This document shows positions 49,521 through 60,556 of a stretch of 64,000 bases of DNA, one piece after another. The stretch's first letter is position 1, and each line of letters opens with the position of its first letter. Source of the DNA: Labia minor (Eukaryota; Arthropoda; Insecta; Dermaptera; Spongiphoridae); NCBI GenBank assembly GCA_963082975.1, contig OY720347.1, positions 49,166,655 through 49,230,654 of the forward strand, given 5' to 3'. A program made the translations under genes and the position numbers. A model generated the notes under the pieces. The model did no database searches and was not told the origin of the DNA. It saw nothing but the letters and a program-made list of their open reading frames with translations.

Positions 49521-49920
49521 TTTATCAATTGTATTCCTATTCTACTTCAATATATTTATTACTGATGAGAAACCTAATGCTGTTATTATCATCGTGATAC
49601 AATGTGTATCTTTAAATACACCAAATATTATATGAACATCTAATAATTATTATATTATAATATTAGATTGATATGGTTTATTGGTAAAACTAAGTAAATT
49701 ATATATATAATTATACTTATAATGAAAAATTATCTATTAAAGAAAATACTAAATTGAAATTAAAAACTACAAACTTACATTTTTATTGAAATATAAATTT
49801 TGCAAAAAAAAAAAAAGTAAATAAAAATTTTATTCAACCACAATGTGATAAAAAAACAACCATGTTATTATTAGAGGAGTTTATTTTATACCTTAATTAA
49901 TGTTAATTAAATAAATTATT

Positions 49921-50085
49921 ATAAAACTATATTAATATTAAATTAGTTAAAGAACAATATATCCATGTTTTTGGTAAGATAAAGTTGGAAGAGGGAGAAA
50001 GATAGAGAGAAAGGGTGTTGGAATTTCCTAATAATATTGTATGCTTGCTAACTCCTACGTACCGTCTTTTCCTTTTTGATCAATT
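49921..50085 (+). repeat. local direct repeat, copy 2
   Basis: Second copy of the block at 49355-49520, same orientation, with small insertions in the purine-rich part and after ACTCCTACGTACC. Confidence 0.7.
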
Positions 50086-52223
50086 ATTAATCTGCCCTTA
50101 AGAGTCTACTAAAAGCTTTTTAAAGATTATTATCTTTATTAGCTTTGAGAAAATGATTAGGGAACTAAATTTATATACTTTTGCAAATAAAAACTGTTTT
50201 ATGTAATAATGGAAGCAGTGCAGCTTCAGATATCAGATGAATATAGAATTTTTTTTTTTTTTTTGATTCTAATGAACCAGAATGAGCTTCAATTAAATTA
50301 TTCCCCAATCATTTGTTTCAATTGATTTAAATTCATAAGTAACTTAATTATAAAATATTTGAAAGATGATGAATTAATTTCTTTCTCTTTTTAATGGTTT
50401 TATTTCGTTTTATTATTATGTATATTTTTAAAATAATGTTTTCGTTTTCACTCAAATTTTCAAATTGAAGTATTTTTCAAAATATAAATTTAAATATAAA
50501 TAATATTGCTTACTTTGTTTTAAAAAATATTAATCAATAATCGAACCCATTGCAAACGGTTTTTGCAATTTCAGTTTTAAACTTAATTTATCGAAGTTTG
50601 CAACAATTAATTAAATAGTTCTTTGAAGACATTTCGTATACCAATCATCATAATAATTATAATATATAATATATATAAAATTGAAAAATAGTAATTATCG
50701 ATAAATATAATAGGATATAATAGGAGGTAGTTTATTAACAAATTCAAACACCAAGTAGAAATTCTATTAACAGAATGAAATATAAGTATATTATATTATT
50801 TATATTATATAATATGTAGAGCCTGTGGAGGGGGTGGGGTGTCTAGGGGTAAATGCAGATAGATAGAAAAACATTTAACAACACATGTTAAACATTGCCC
50901 TTCGAAGATCAGCCGAAACTTTCAATTCGCACACATATTATATATTATATATATATAAATATATGTATATATTAAATAATAATTTTAATATATTACATAT
51001 AAAAAATTTAATTTAATATTTAATTAAAAAAATAATTTTTGATAATTAAATTAGTAATTAATTTTAAAATAATCAAATAATTTAATTCAATATTTAATTA
51101 AATTTAAAAGAATTAAAAGAATGAAATATATATATGTATATTCAATTAACATTTTTTTAATTTTAAAATACATAAAAATCAAATAATAGAATATTTTTGT
51201 TATTTTTGAAATAGCCACTGAACCGAATATCACCGAATCTGAGCGGAATTTACCGAACGTTACGTCCAGTGACATGGCATTTTTTTATTATTATAATATA
51301 TATTTATATTTATTTACGTTTATATTTATGTTTATATTTATTTACTGAATACATAACTTTCCATTCCACTTTATTTTATGAAATTGTCACAAATTAACTA
51401 TTGTTCCTTGCACCTAACAAAATTATTTTATGGAAAATACAGGATAAAAACCGATTATGTTTTACTATTATCGGTTCTCTTTTCCTTTTAATTTCTTAAA
51501 ATTTGTACAATGGAAGATTACAACATATAAACATGGATAATATCTAAGAAGAATTACATATTTCGATCTTGTCTAATAGAATTAGTGGTAGAGAGTGAGT
51601 GGATGGTTGGTTGCACGCGGATCGCGATGTACATCCTCCTTAATAAATCTGTCACCTTTTGACCAATTCCGCCGCTCGCTCTTTGGAGGGCCCATTCAGT
51701 TGACAGCAGAGGGGTGATTTACGCCCGTTTCACCTTCCAATATTGATATCCTTTCTCTAACTCAAATATAAATTATTTTTTTTCACTAAGCGGCTTGTCT
51801 ACAAAGATGATTTAAATCATTGGTCGATTAATTATCATTTATTAGATCATAAATGTTAATATTGAAAACAAATCTTCCAACTTGTTGACACCGATTCTTA
51901 TTTTATACCTGAAGGGAGTATGATAGGTAGGAGCCCTTCAGAGCATATTAATTTTTACTGAAATAAATATTATCCTTTCTTATTTTATCTCTAAGCAATC
52001 TTCAGATGATGGCCGATAGGGTTTTGTAAGACTAAATTAATGTAATTACTTCATTAGCTCTTATTATTGAACAAAATTAATAAAAATCTTTAAAATATGC
52101 TCATTTAAGATAGGTTAATAAATTGTTTTGGATTTTTGATGCTTTTGATTTATTTATTTATTTATTTATTTCACAATTATATATTTTTTTTCTTTTCATT
52201 TATTTATGTATATATTCGTTTTT

Positions 52224-52348
52224 ACTATCTCGCCAGTATTGCGATCATGAAAATTTTCGATGTCGAGATTTTGATGTTTTTATACGTTTTGAAGGTCCCT
52301 GAGTCATTTTCACTAAGGTAGGTTTGTGTGTATATGTGTGTGCGTGTA

Positions 52349-52414
<66 letters not shown>

Positions 52415-52872
52415 TACGTAGACAAGATTACGCAAATACGGTTTGAGCTAGAATAATTAAATTGGATACACGAGCATTATTCAAAATTCGTAATTTTCTA
52501 TCAACTTTTGAGAAATGTAGATCAATCAAAAGAGGGTCATTACCTACCACGTTTTCATTTTTTTTTTCCTTTAAAATGACCGTAAAAATAAATATATTTA
52601 TATGTTTGATAGTTTTTCACATGATTAAAAATTGTATAAAACTGCTATATATAGAATTTCAGCTTGATTGAATCGCTGAAAGTACCGGAATTAATTTTTT
52701 AACACGTTGACTACCAATCACGTGTCATCACCAAACAGCCAAACACGCGCTGGTTTAATATATATTTATTAATTTTAATTTATAATTTATAATTAATTAA
52801 CTTTAATTTAAATATAATATATGTTATTTAATCCAATTCAAATTGCGAGATAGTCGAGTGGAGACACTCCAG
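52224..52872 (+). mobile_element. family 1 element, copy 6, with expanded TG repeat
   Basis: Starts after a T run with ACTATCTCGCCAG; eight bases of the 5' palindrome are deleted. The internal microsatellite is greatly expanded. The 3' part has the subterminal GCGAGATAGT and the hairpin AGTGGAGACACTCCAG at the end. The CACGTGACGTGG segment is altered to CACGTGTCATC. Confidence 0.82.
52353..52410. repeat. (TG)n microsatellite inside family 1 copy 6
   Basis: About 58 bases of uninterrupted TG at the position where other family 1 copies have a short TG/TATG run. The minus-strand frame coding a His-Thr repeat across it is an artefact of this run. Confidence 0.95.
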
Positions 52873-55829
52873 ATTTTTTGTAGTTGTACCTATATATAAT
52901 TTATATGTATATACTATGAGACTAATGACAATAAATTTTAATAATAATAAGAAAATAAGAAAATATTATTTAATTTTTTAAATATAAATAAAAACGAAAC
53001 ATTAATAATATTCTAAATAATTGTGTTGTTATCTAAATTAAATCATTCGAATTATGTTTTTGAAAATATTATATTATTTTAATCCATCTCTTTATATGCT
53101 TTTTTCATGTAATTCTTAGGTAGGTTAACTGAAAGGGATTATTTTTATTAATTGACATCGAATAGAAATCTATTTTTGTTGATTACCCTTTTAGTTTGCT
53201 TGTTTAACGCCAGATCTGTCGATAACCTTTGCAAGGAAGGTTTTATTGTTCACAAGTAATAAAATTTCACAGTTAATTCCTGAATTTACGATGGCACGTT
53301 TCTCATCCAAGTCACCCCTCTGTGATTTCCGCGTCGTACGTCTCACGCAATGCGGTTCCGTGCAATTTCCTCCGTCTTGCCCATTAACAGCAACGCGGTT
53401 CAACGGGCAGATATCGAGCAACTGTTGATCCCTTCAACATCATCCAAATCTGTACTTTTCGTTTCCTAATGTCATCGACCATGGAGGAACTTGGGAAATT
53501 GTCCTCCCGGAAATCAGCTTTGAAAATTATTGAGTTCAATTTACCTATTCGACTTTTTTCTTTTTAATCCAAAATCCTCATTTTCACGCTTATTATAGTA
53601 ATTGCAAAGTTCAGGTTTCGCTTCCTGCACATCTATTCACAAATAGATTGGGTATTCACTGATCGTTACGCTCTATACGCACCTCTATTTAAATTAAAAG
53701 TAAAGATTATATAATTATGATAAAATTAGAATTTAAAATAAAATAAAATTTTAATTTCGACATCTCTTTGATAATTTAAACATTTAACAGATATATATTA
53801 TTTGAAAATGTAACCATTTTCTAAATTTATTTATTGTAAGCATTCCTAAAATAATATACATATTTATTTATAAGGCAGTGTTTATGTAAAAAATATTTTA
53901 TCATATTTGTTTCATTTAAAAGTAAATATAAGATTTTTACATACATTCACTTTAAAAAAATATATATTTTGATAGTATAAAAAACACATAAGCATATGAA
54001 TGAAGAGAGAGAGATACCTGTTAATATACCTTTTTTCTCTTTTTTTAAAAGGAAATTCTTTTTTGAAATTTGATTGTGAAATATAGGAATTTAGATATTT
54101 TTATTTCTTTTCTTTTTCCATATTTTTATTTATCATGTAATTCTTGAAAATATTGAATTATGTAATAAATGGGCAATAGGGAAAAAATATTACTAGAGTA
54201 CAAAATTAATATTATATTATATTATATCATATTATATTAATAAATATATTTATTATGGTATATCACTAGAGTTGATATTAATATTCATAGTTATAATTAT
54301 CATCAGATATAATAATAATTAATAGATATTTCTTTTGAAACCTCGACGACGATATCAACAACATTGCTGAAAAAGTTCACTTTAGACTTTAGACTATAAT
54401 AATAATTATAATATACAACCTGTCTCTTTTAATGATAATTAGAGAATGGCAAAGGAATAATCAGAATTATGAATAAATCCTCTGAAAAAATAACTTAAAT
54501 TTAATATTTTCACTATTAATAAAAAACAAAATTCTTATTTATTATATCGATTAAATTAAATAATACTAAATCTTAGAAACCCACTGAATGCATTTATGTA
54601 ATGGATGCCTAGATGAAAGAATAGATTTTTCTATGATCCATTGAAACATAAATTTTAAAAATTCATAACATTTCAATAAAATGGTATGAATTTTCAATGT
54701 CTTTTCATTTGCCGGGATTTTTTCTTTGATATTAATTTTGGATGTTTTCAAAAAAGGAAGCTCCATTTCGGGATGGAAACAGGAATTTGATTTTTGTTAG
54801 CCTAGATATGGAGTTAAACTACGCCCAGGAAAAATAGTCTGCATTCTGTGAGTTGGTTGGAAGGTGGTCGAGCATCTCTCGACCCAGCAGGCAAGATGAT
54901 GCAGAGAACCTGTTTGCAGGTCGCAAGCCACCTGAACATTTGCTGCTGCTCAGCATAGAACACTATGAATCGACTTCGCTCCACTTTGTTTTGGTGAACG
55001 ATTTCGAATAAAACTGAAAATTTTACATTAACCAAAATTTACTTCAAATAGTCGTTTTTTAGATTTACAATTAAAAAATATAAAATAAAATAAAATAAAT
55101 AAATAAATAACACATCTATTCTATGAAAATTAAAACTATATAGGTATAAAAATAACTGTTAATTAATTATATCTACCTATTAGAGTCATTTAAGTTGAAT
55201 CAAGGTCGTACACACTGGCAATAAATAATAATTTAAAATATTTCATTAATTGTGACTTGTATGGTTAAAGCTTCTATCATATTTGTTTACTATATTTTAT
55301 TATACTAAATTTTTTTCAACATCTAACCTAGTTTCAAATGTGCTTAAAAATATTTATTCTTTAAGATAAAAAAATTTGTCTTAATCACATAAATTATACA
55401 AAGAGACTTATACAATAAACATTCAACAGATTGATATATTATTAAATGTTTGTATTAATATCAAGTCATGATAATTATTTTAGTACATAAAATTATATGA
55501 TTTTTTAACGATTAAGGGAAACTTGAAATTTAAATTTATTTATGAATTTCTATTATTTTAATGAAAAAAAAACATTAATTACAACAAATAATTGCTATAT
55601 CCAAACATATTAAACAGGATTTGAGTCACGGCTTATCATAATTGACTAGTTATAACAAACATAAATGTTTGAAATAAAAATATGTTTATAATGCTTTTTT
55701 AAATATATTCATAGTAAAATCATTTATTTTTTAAAATAATATAAGAGAATATGAAATAGAATTAAATTAAAATTGCAAAAATTAAAGAAAGTATTCAAAA
55801 CCATATAGAAAAATTAAATTTATCTTCTA
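52873..55829. other. AT-rich stretch with two complex islands
   Basis: Island one (about 53190-53530) has overlapping short frames on both strands; the minus one includes CPLNRVAVNGQDGGNCTEPH and the plus one CDFRVVRLTQCGSVQFPP. Neither has a convincing acceptor. TTCTTAG directly followed by GTAGGTT at 53119/53120 is splice-like. Island two is the possible exon at 54814-55013. Confidence 0.45.
54814..55013 (-). CDS. possible exon, PH-domain-like end
   Basis: On the minus strand AAATTTTCAG gives an acceptor with the exon starting at 55013. The frame reads FEIVHQNKVERSRFIVFYAE, then QQQMFRWLATCKQVLCIILP and runs to a stop at 54814. The pattern of a strand ending F.VFYAE followed by a helix with W and a hydrophobic face resembles the last strand and helix of pleckstrin-homology domains; this is a weak resemblance, not an identification. 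A donor may lie after ATCKQ (CAG then GTTCTC). The opposite strand is also open (RKPPEHLLLLSIEHYES), so the strand is uncertain. Confidence 0.3.
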
Positions 55830-57030
55830 TCTATAATAATAAAAGCAAGTGTAATGTGTCTGTTTGTCTGTCTGTCTGTCTGACCGAGCTCTCCAGCAAA
55901 AACTATCGCACGCAGGGACCTGGAATTTTTTACACGGAAGCACAAAGGGGCTAGCCACCAGACCTCGAAGCCCGATTTTCGATTTTTGAATTAGAAAAAT
56001 TTTAAAAAAATTATAAAGAATATATTATAGGCGGGTAGTGGAAATTATGTAGAACAAAAATATGTCAATAGAGGCGCTGGTGGCGATAATTTGGCGGTAA
56101 TTTAAATTCTGAGCAATGTGCAGATAAAAATCTTTTTATATATCTATTGATATTTACAATATCTCAATTGATCTTATTGACCTTTTAAACTTTGAAAACA
56201 TTCACATTACGGCTATAATTTAATACTATTAATTTTTAAGATTATGTGAGTAAATCATTTTAATTAAGAAAATTTGATCTCATTGGATTTTCACGTAAGA
56301 TTTTAATATATATTTTTTAATATTATTTTTATAGTAGTTTAGTGTTATGCTAATTTCTTTATATTTTATTTTTATTTTGTTTACTTTGTTTTTTTTTTAA
56401 ATAAATTAATAACATTTAAAGAGGCATAAAAAAATTAATCGAGGCAGGAAAATTGATGGGGTTTGAAATTAATAGTGATAAGACAAAATAATTAGTATCA
56501 GAGGGAATAATATTTGCAAAGAATTTAAATCGAGGTTACAATCTGGAAATTATTATCAAAGGGGATCAAAATTATTAAATTATTAATTGTATTATATGGG
56601 TGGGAGGCATGGTCTATAACCCTGGGAGATGAGAATAGATTCAGAGTATTTGAGAATAGGATTCTTCCCAGCATTTATGGGCCAAAGAAAGATGAGGACA
56701 CCGGGGAATAGCGGAGACTGCATAACAAGGAATTGCATGACCTCTATGCATCTCTAGATATAGGTCATAAAATAGAGAAGGCTGGGATCGGCAGGGCACA
56801 TGGCTAGAATGGGAGAGGAAAAATATATTGGTGGGGAGTTCGATTGGAAAACGTCTGTGTGGAAGACCAATTGTGAACAGGGTGGACAATGTAGGAAGGA
56901 ACGTGAGAGAGATGGGACAGGTTAGGAGTTAGATGGTTATAGCTCAGAATAGGGACACTCGGGGGGGGGGTACAGGGGGCGGAGCCCTCGTCTAGATGCG
57001 AAGAGCGACGAAGGAGCTCTGAGCAGCTAG
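55830..57030 (+). mobile_element. second Helitron, with LINE cargo
   Basis: The 5' end is A followed by TCTATAATAATAAAAGC at 55830, then a TGTCTGTTTGTCTGTC run, typical of arthropod Helitrons. The 3' end has GGGGGC-GGA-GCCCT, a weakened stem GAGCGAC/GGAGCTC and GAGCAGCTAG (CTAG at 57027-57030) followed by host T. The 3' 60 bases closely match the Helitron ending at 4100. No Rep/helicase frame. The interior holds a LINE fragment (56424-56960). Confidence 0.8.
56424..56960 (+). pseudogene. LINE reverse transcriptase C-terminal fragment (copy D)
   Basis: Same family as copies A-C. Frames broken by several stops read KLIEAGKLMGFEINSDKTK (just after the YADD region), then a deletion, then LYGWEAWSITLGDENRFRVF, ENRILPSIYGPKKDEDTG and the HNKELHDLYAS segment. 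At its right end it joins directly to the Helitron 3' part at about 56956 (GGGAC then ACTCGGGG), so the LINE 3' tail is missing. The frames on the opposite strand here are shadows. Confidence 0.8.
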
Positions 57031-57044
57031 TAAAATATATAATA

Positions 57045-57178
57045 CAGTAGAACCACGATAACTCAAACCTCGGTAACTTAAAAACCTCTATAACTTCAAA
57101 AAATAATGTTCCCTTCCAATCAGAGCCCAAAACCTCTAAAACTTAAAATATTTTGTGTTTCCCTTGGAGGTACTACTG
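57045..57178. mobile_element. Tigger/pogo-type MITE, 134 bp
   Basis: The ends are CAGTAGAACCACG on the left and, inverted, CAGTAGTACCTCC on the right, with TA on both sides (57043-57044 and 57179-57180). The interior repeats the phrase AACCTC-NNTAACTT-like several times. It starts 14 bases after the Helitron end. Confidence 0.75.
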
Positions 57179-57200
57179 TATATATATATATATATATATA

Positions 57201-57430
57201 TACTGAGGTGCAAAAAAAGTGGAACGCTTAGAAAAATTTGATTTTTTCAAACAATTTTTGGTAAGTGTTTGGACTATCAGAATTTCGAAAATTGTTTCAC
57301 TCTAAAAATTTTTTAAAATATTTGTAACAATTAATTAAAAGTTTAAATAAAACACTATATATGTTTTTCCTGAAAATTATTTGAAAAAATCAAATTTTTC
57401 TAAGCGTTCCACTTTTTTTGCACTTCAGTG
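57201..57430. mobile_element. Tc1-type MITE with about 51-bp terminal repeats
   Basis: The termini are inverted copies from (C/T)ACTGA(A/G)GTGCAAAAAA through GTGGAACGCTTAGAAAAA to ATTTTTTCAAA, with about two mismatches in 51 bases. TA flanks are at 57199-57200 and 57431-57432. The interior is AT-rich and non-coding. High arm identity suggests fairly recent insertion or hairpin-based correction. It inserted into a TA microsatellite. Confidence 0.85.
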
Positions 57431-58104
57431 TATATGTATAAGAAAATTAAATACTTATTTGAGAATAACATGAGAATATAGTTAATGACATGAGGTTTTT
57501 TTGTAATTTTTCATTCATAATAATAATATTATTACATTTATTGTAGCCGAAAATATAATTTATGATTTAATTCAAAATTTCATTAAGAGTATATAAAAAG
57601 AGCATTTGGAATATTTTATAAACAATTCTGCATTAAAAAAATGTATCTTATTTTCTCTGTTCAATGTTAACCCAGTTTAAAGCCCAGCTTGAATATTTGG
57701 TAAGAAACATCAACATTGAAAACTAAATAACATCTTTATGCAAATTTGAAATTGAATTATTTATTCTCTTCTCTCTTTTTCATTCTCTCATTTCTTCCAA
57801 TTTGTTTCTTTTCTTTGGCATGATAATAATTCTTAAAAACAAACTAATAAAAAATAATATATTGAATTGACAAACTTGTAACAATCCTTTGTATGTTCTC
57901 AATTAATTCACTCTCATTCATAACTAATACAAATAAAAATAATAATAATAATTTGATTTGTTTGTATTTTTTTATATTTTTTTTTCTTTGTAAAAATATC
58001 CAGAACTTTACAAAAAGTAAGCGATTCAGGATAAAATTTGAATTATATTATTTGGATGATAAATGCGACTATTTTAAAATAATTATTTTATTTACTACAG
58101 CAAA
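57431..58104. other. AT-rich gene-free stretch
   Basis: Nothing recognised; simple AT-rich sequence between a MITE and a LINE remnant. Confidence 0.6.
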
Positions 58105-58760
58105 TTTTTAACATACTAAATGTAGAATATGAAAATGTAGAAAAATTTAAATACTTAGGACCTGTAATCACGAAGGATAATAATATTCGAGAAGAATTTA
58201 AAGCGAGGTTGAAATCGGGAAACGTCTGTAATCATGCAGTAATCACGTCAAAATTATTCTCAAAGGGAATAAAAATTAAAATATATAAAATAATTATTTT
58301 TCTGGTTGTATTATATGGGGGTGAGGCATGGTCTATGACCTTAGGAGACGAGAGTAGATTTAGAGTATTTGAGAATAGGATTCTTCGCCGCATTTATGGG
58401 TCAAAGAAAGATAAGGCCACCTGGGAATGGCGGAGACTGCATAACTAGGAATTGCATGACCTCTATGCATCTCCAGGTATAGTTAGAATTATAAAATCGA
58501 GAAGGCTGCGATGGGCAGGGTACGTGGCTAGAATAGGAGAGGAAGAATGGCGAAAAATACATATTGGTGGGAAGACCGAGTTGGAAACGTCCGCTTGGAA
58601 GACCAAGGACGCGGTGGGTGGATAATATAGGAAGAAGCGTAAGAGAGATGGGAGAGGGTAGGGATTGGAGGGTTGTGATTCAGAATAGAGATCCTTGGAG
58701 AAGTGTGGTTGCTGGGGCCAAGAACTTTCGAGATCTGTAGAGCCAAGGAGATAGATAGGG
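58105..58760 (+). pseudogene. LINE reverse transcriptase C-terminal fragment (copy C, best preserved)
   Basis: The clearest copy of this LINE family. A frame of about 100 codons reads KYLGPVITKDNNIREEFKAR, then a SKLFSKGIKIKIYKIII segment, VLYGGEAWSMTLGDESRFRV, FENRILRRIYGSKKDK and EWRRLHN, then a stop. Beyond it LRWAGYVARIGEE continues in the same style. This is the usual tail after the reverse transcriptase domain in many animal LINEs, whose role is poorly defined. The catalytic domain and endonuclease are missing, consistent with 5' truncation on insertion. The 3' end is near GAGATAGATAGGGTACA. Confidence 0.82.
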
Positions 58761-59345
58761 TACAGCAAATTTAATTGAAATTTTATTAATCCTTTTTAAA
58801 TATTAGTTAAATTATTTTTAAAACTAAAATATTATAAGATATTATACAATTTTATGCACACTTTAATATGATGACGAGGATTTCTAATCATCAGCCTAAA
58901 ATGAAATTCTATTTATTTTGATATTTTTTAAGAAAATTCACTTATTTATTTTATACAAATAATTTTTTCCTTTTCTTTTTAAAACCTTTTATCAAGTGAA
59001 TTATCTATTTAATGTTTATACTATAAATTACCTAAATCTAATCTTATGTAAAATTTTAAAACTTATATGTTCTCTTATTCTTTTAATAAAATTAAATATC
59101 TTTGGTGTTTTATATATTTAAAATATTATTACTAATATTACTAATAGATAAAATAGAATAAATAAATTCTATCAGGGACAAAATTACAAAAATAATTAAG
59201 TTTAGGTTTAGTTAGATCTACCAGGTATTTCTTAGGTTAATTATTATATCATAAGTGAGATATAAGAATTTAATGAAAATAATATAGAACTATAATAATT
59301 AAATACGAGTATAAGGGTGAAAATTTAGCCGATAAACGTATTTTT
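58761..59345. other. AT-rich gene-free stretch
   Basis: Nothing recognised; ends in the T run into which the next element is inserted. Confidence 0.6.
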
Positions 59346-59797
59346 ACCGACCGACGATAGTAAGGGAGGTATTGTTTTCACACCAAATTTCACATATGGA
59401 GATATTTACATATCTCCACGAATCATGCATTTTCTTAACAGAAAAAAGTATTTTTAGCATTATGTCTGTCCGTCCGTCCGTCCGCCCGCTGTGTATCCGT
59501 ATAGATTGTACAGCTTGAACGGCTCAACGGATTTTGATGAAATTTGGTGTATTTACTTAATGCATCAGTATGATGAATTGATCAGCTTTTGATGTATATC
59601 AGCTCTTCATGACGTCACGGCCAGCTCCTACTTATATATTTTAAATAAAATTAAATTAAAAATATTTATGTTTTATCCATATCTGTTTGTTATTGCATTA
59701 ATAGATACATTTAAATTATTTGAAATTGTTTCTGTAGGTGGAAACTAATTTATTTCAAACCGTCGGTCGGTTCTGCGCCCGGCCACAGGTCAACTTA
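59346..59797 (+). mobile_element. Helentron-like short element, family 2, copy 3 (internally deleted)
   Basis: Has the ACCGACCGACG start after a T run, the GTCCGTCCGTCCGCCCG microsatellite near 59467-59490, TGACGTCA at 59610-59617, the inverse CGTCGGTCGG and the AACTTAT tail. About 150 bases present in copies 1 and 2, covering the second TTTTCACACC block, are deleted. The 3' hairpin is partly lost (GCGCCCGGCCACAGGTC). Confidence 0.82.
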
Positions 59798-60325
59798 TTT
59801 TAGTAAAGATTTATATTATATTTACTAATAAAATTCTTAGTATCTATTTCATAGCACTGGTCCCCTAAACATGGATTGCTCCATCTACATACCCATCTCA
59901 TTGTATAAAAAAATAATTTCTTTTATTTATAATTTTCTCATTTTAACACATAGTAATCCATAAAACTGTTAATGAGCGTTGAATAGATAAATAACGAAGC
60001 TGCCGACTATAATCTCAATAAAAATATTTATATTTCGGAATCAAATTCCAACTTTTTCTCTATTTATTAAAAAATATATATTTTATATTCAAATATTTAA
60101 CTAAGAAACTAAAATTTCCATAATTAATTTCAAAATTCTTAGTAATCTTTTATTTATTAATTTTTTATTATATTGAATTATAATTTATTATAGTTTAATG
60201 ATCTAAAATCATAAAAAGCTGTTTTTTATCTTTATTGATATAATTTATATGTATTTAAATAGAATGTTCATATTTTGTATTTCAATCGACGTTAATTGGT
60301 AATGGCTAGCTACTAGTATTGTCAG

Positions 60326-60556
60326 ATCTACAGCCGAATGAGTTACCTACGAGTAGTAAAAATGAATCAGAGCCTAGGAGGCAGTAAGCAGACCGGTCGA
60401 TTCCAGACAAGGTGTCCTCGTGGACCAGACGCTATCCAGACAAAGTCCATAAGCCTTCCTTGCAGTAGGAGAATCGCATTAGTTGGTGGCTCCCATCAGG
60501 AGCTGATGAGTAATTGTCTACTTTGTAAACTATCATTTGGTTTCTATCAATCCTAG
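60326..60556 (+). CDS. weak exon candidate, unknown
   Basis: A 76-codon frame begins after ATTGTCAG (AG ending at 60325) and runs to TAG at 60554-60556: SRMSYLRVVKMNQSLGGSKQ, then CPRGPDAIQTKSISLPCSRR. The patch is clearly less AT-rich than its surroundings, but the acceptor lacks a good pyrimidine tract and the sequence is not recognised. Confidence 0.2.
   Translation: MYSRMSYLRVVKMNQSLGGSKQTGRFQTRCPRGPDAIQTKSISLPCSRRIALVGGSHQELMSNCLLCKLSFGFYQS

Larger units (their letters stand above)
44601..52223. other. long AT-rich gene-free stretch
   Basis: The emptiest part of the window. Seen: a complex patch at about 45200-45320, another at about 46310-46460, a possible acceptor at 47649 (GTTTTGTTCCAG) followed by a short hydrophobic frame, a local duplication at 49355 and 49921 (listed), and a G/C-richer patch at about 51585-51740 with short frames on the minus strand. 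No gene is supported. Confidence 0.5.

Noticed and set aside
52225..52425. Minus-strand frame coding a His-Thr repeat
   Set aside because: It is a translation of the TG microsatellite within a family 1 element.
56641..57130. Minus-strand frames of 82 and 108 codons
   Set aside because: Antisense of the LINE fragment and the Helitron 3' end; the LINE reads on the plus strand.
58463..58768. Minus-strand frames of 101 and 72 codons
   Set aside because: Antisense shadows of LINE copy C.
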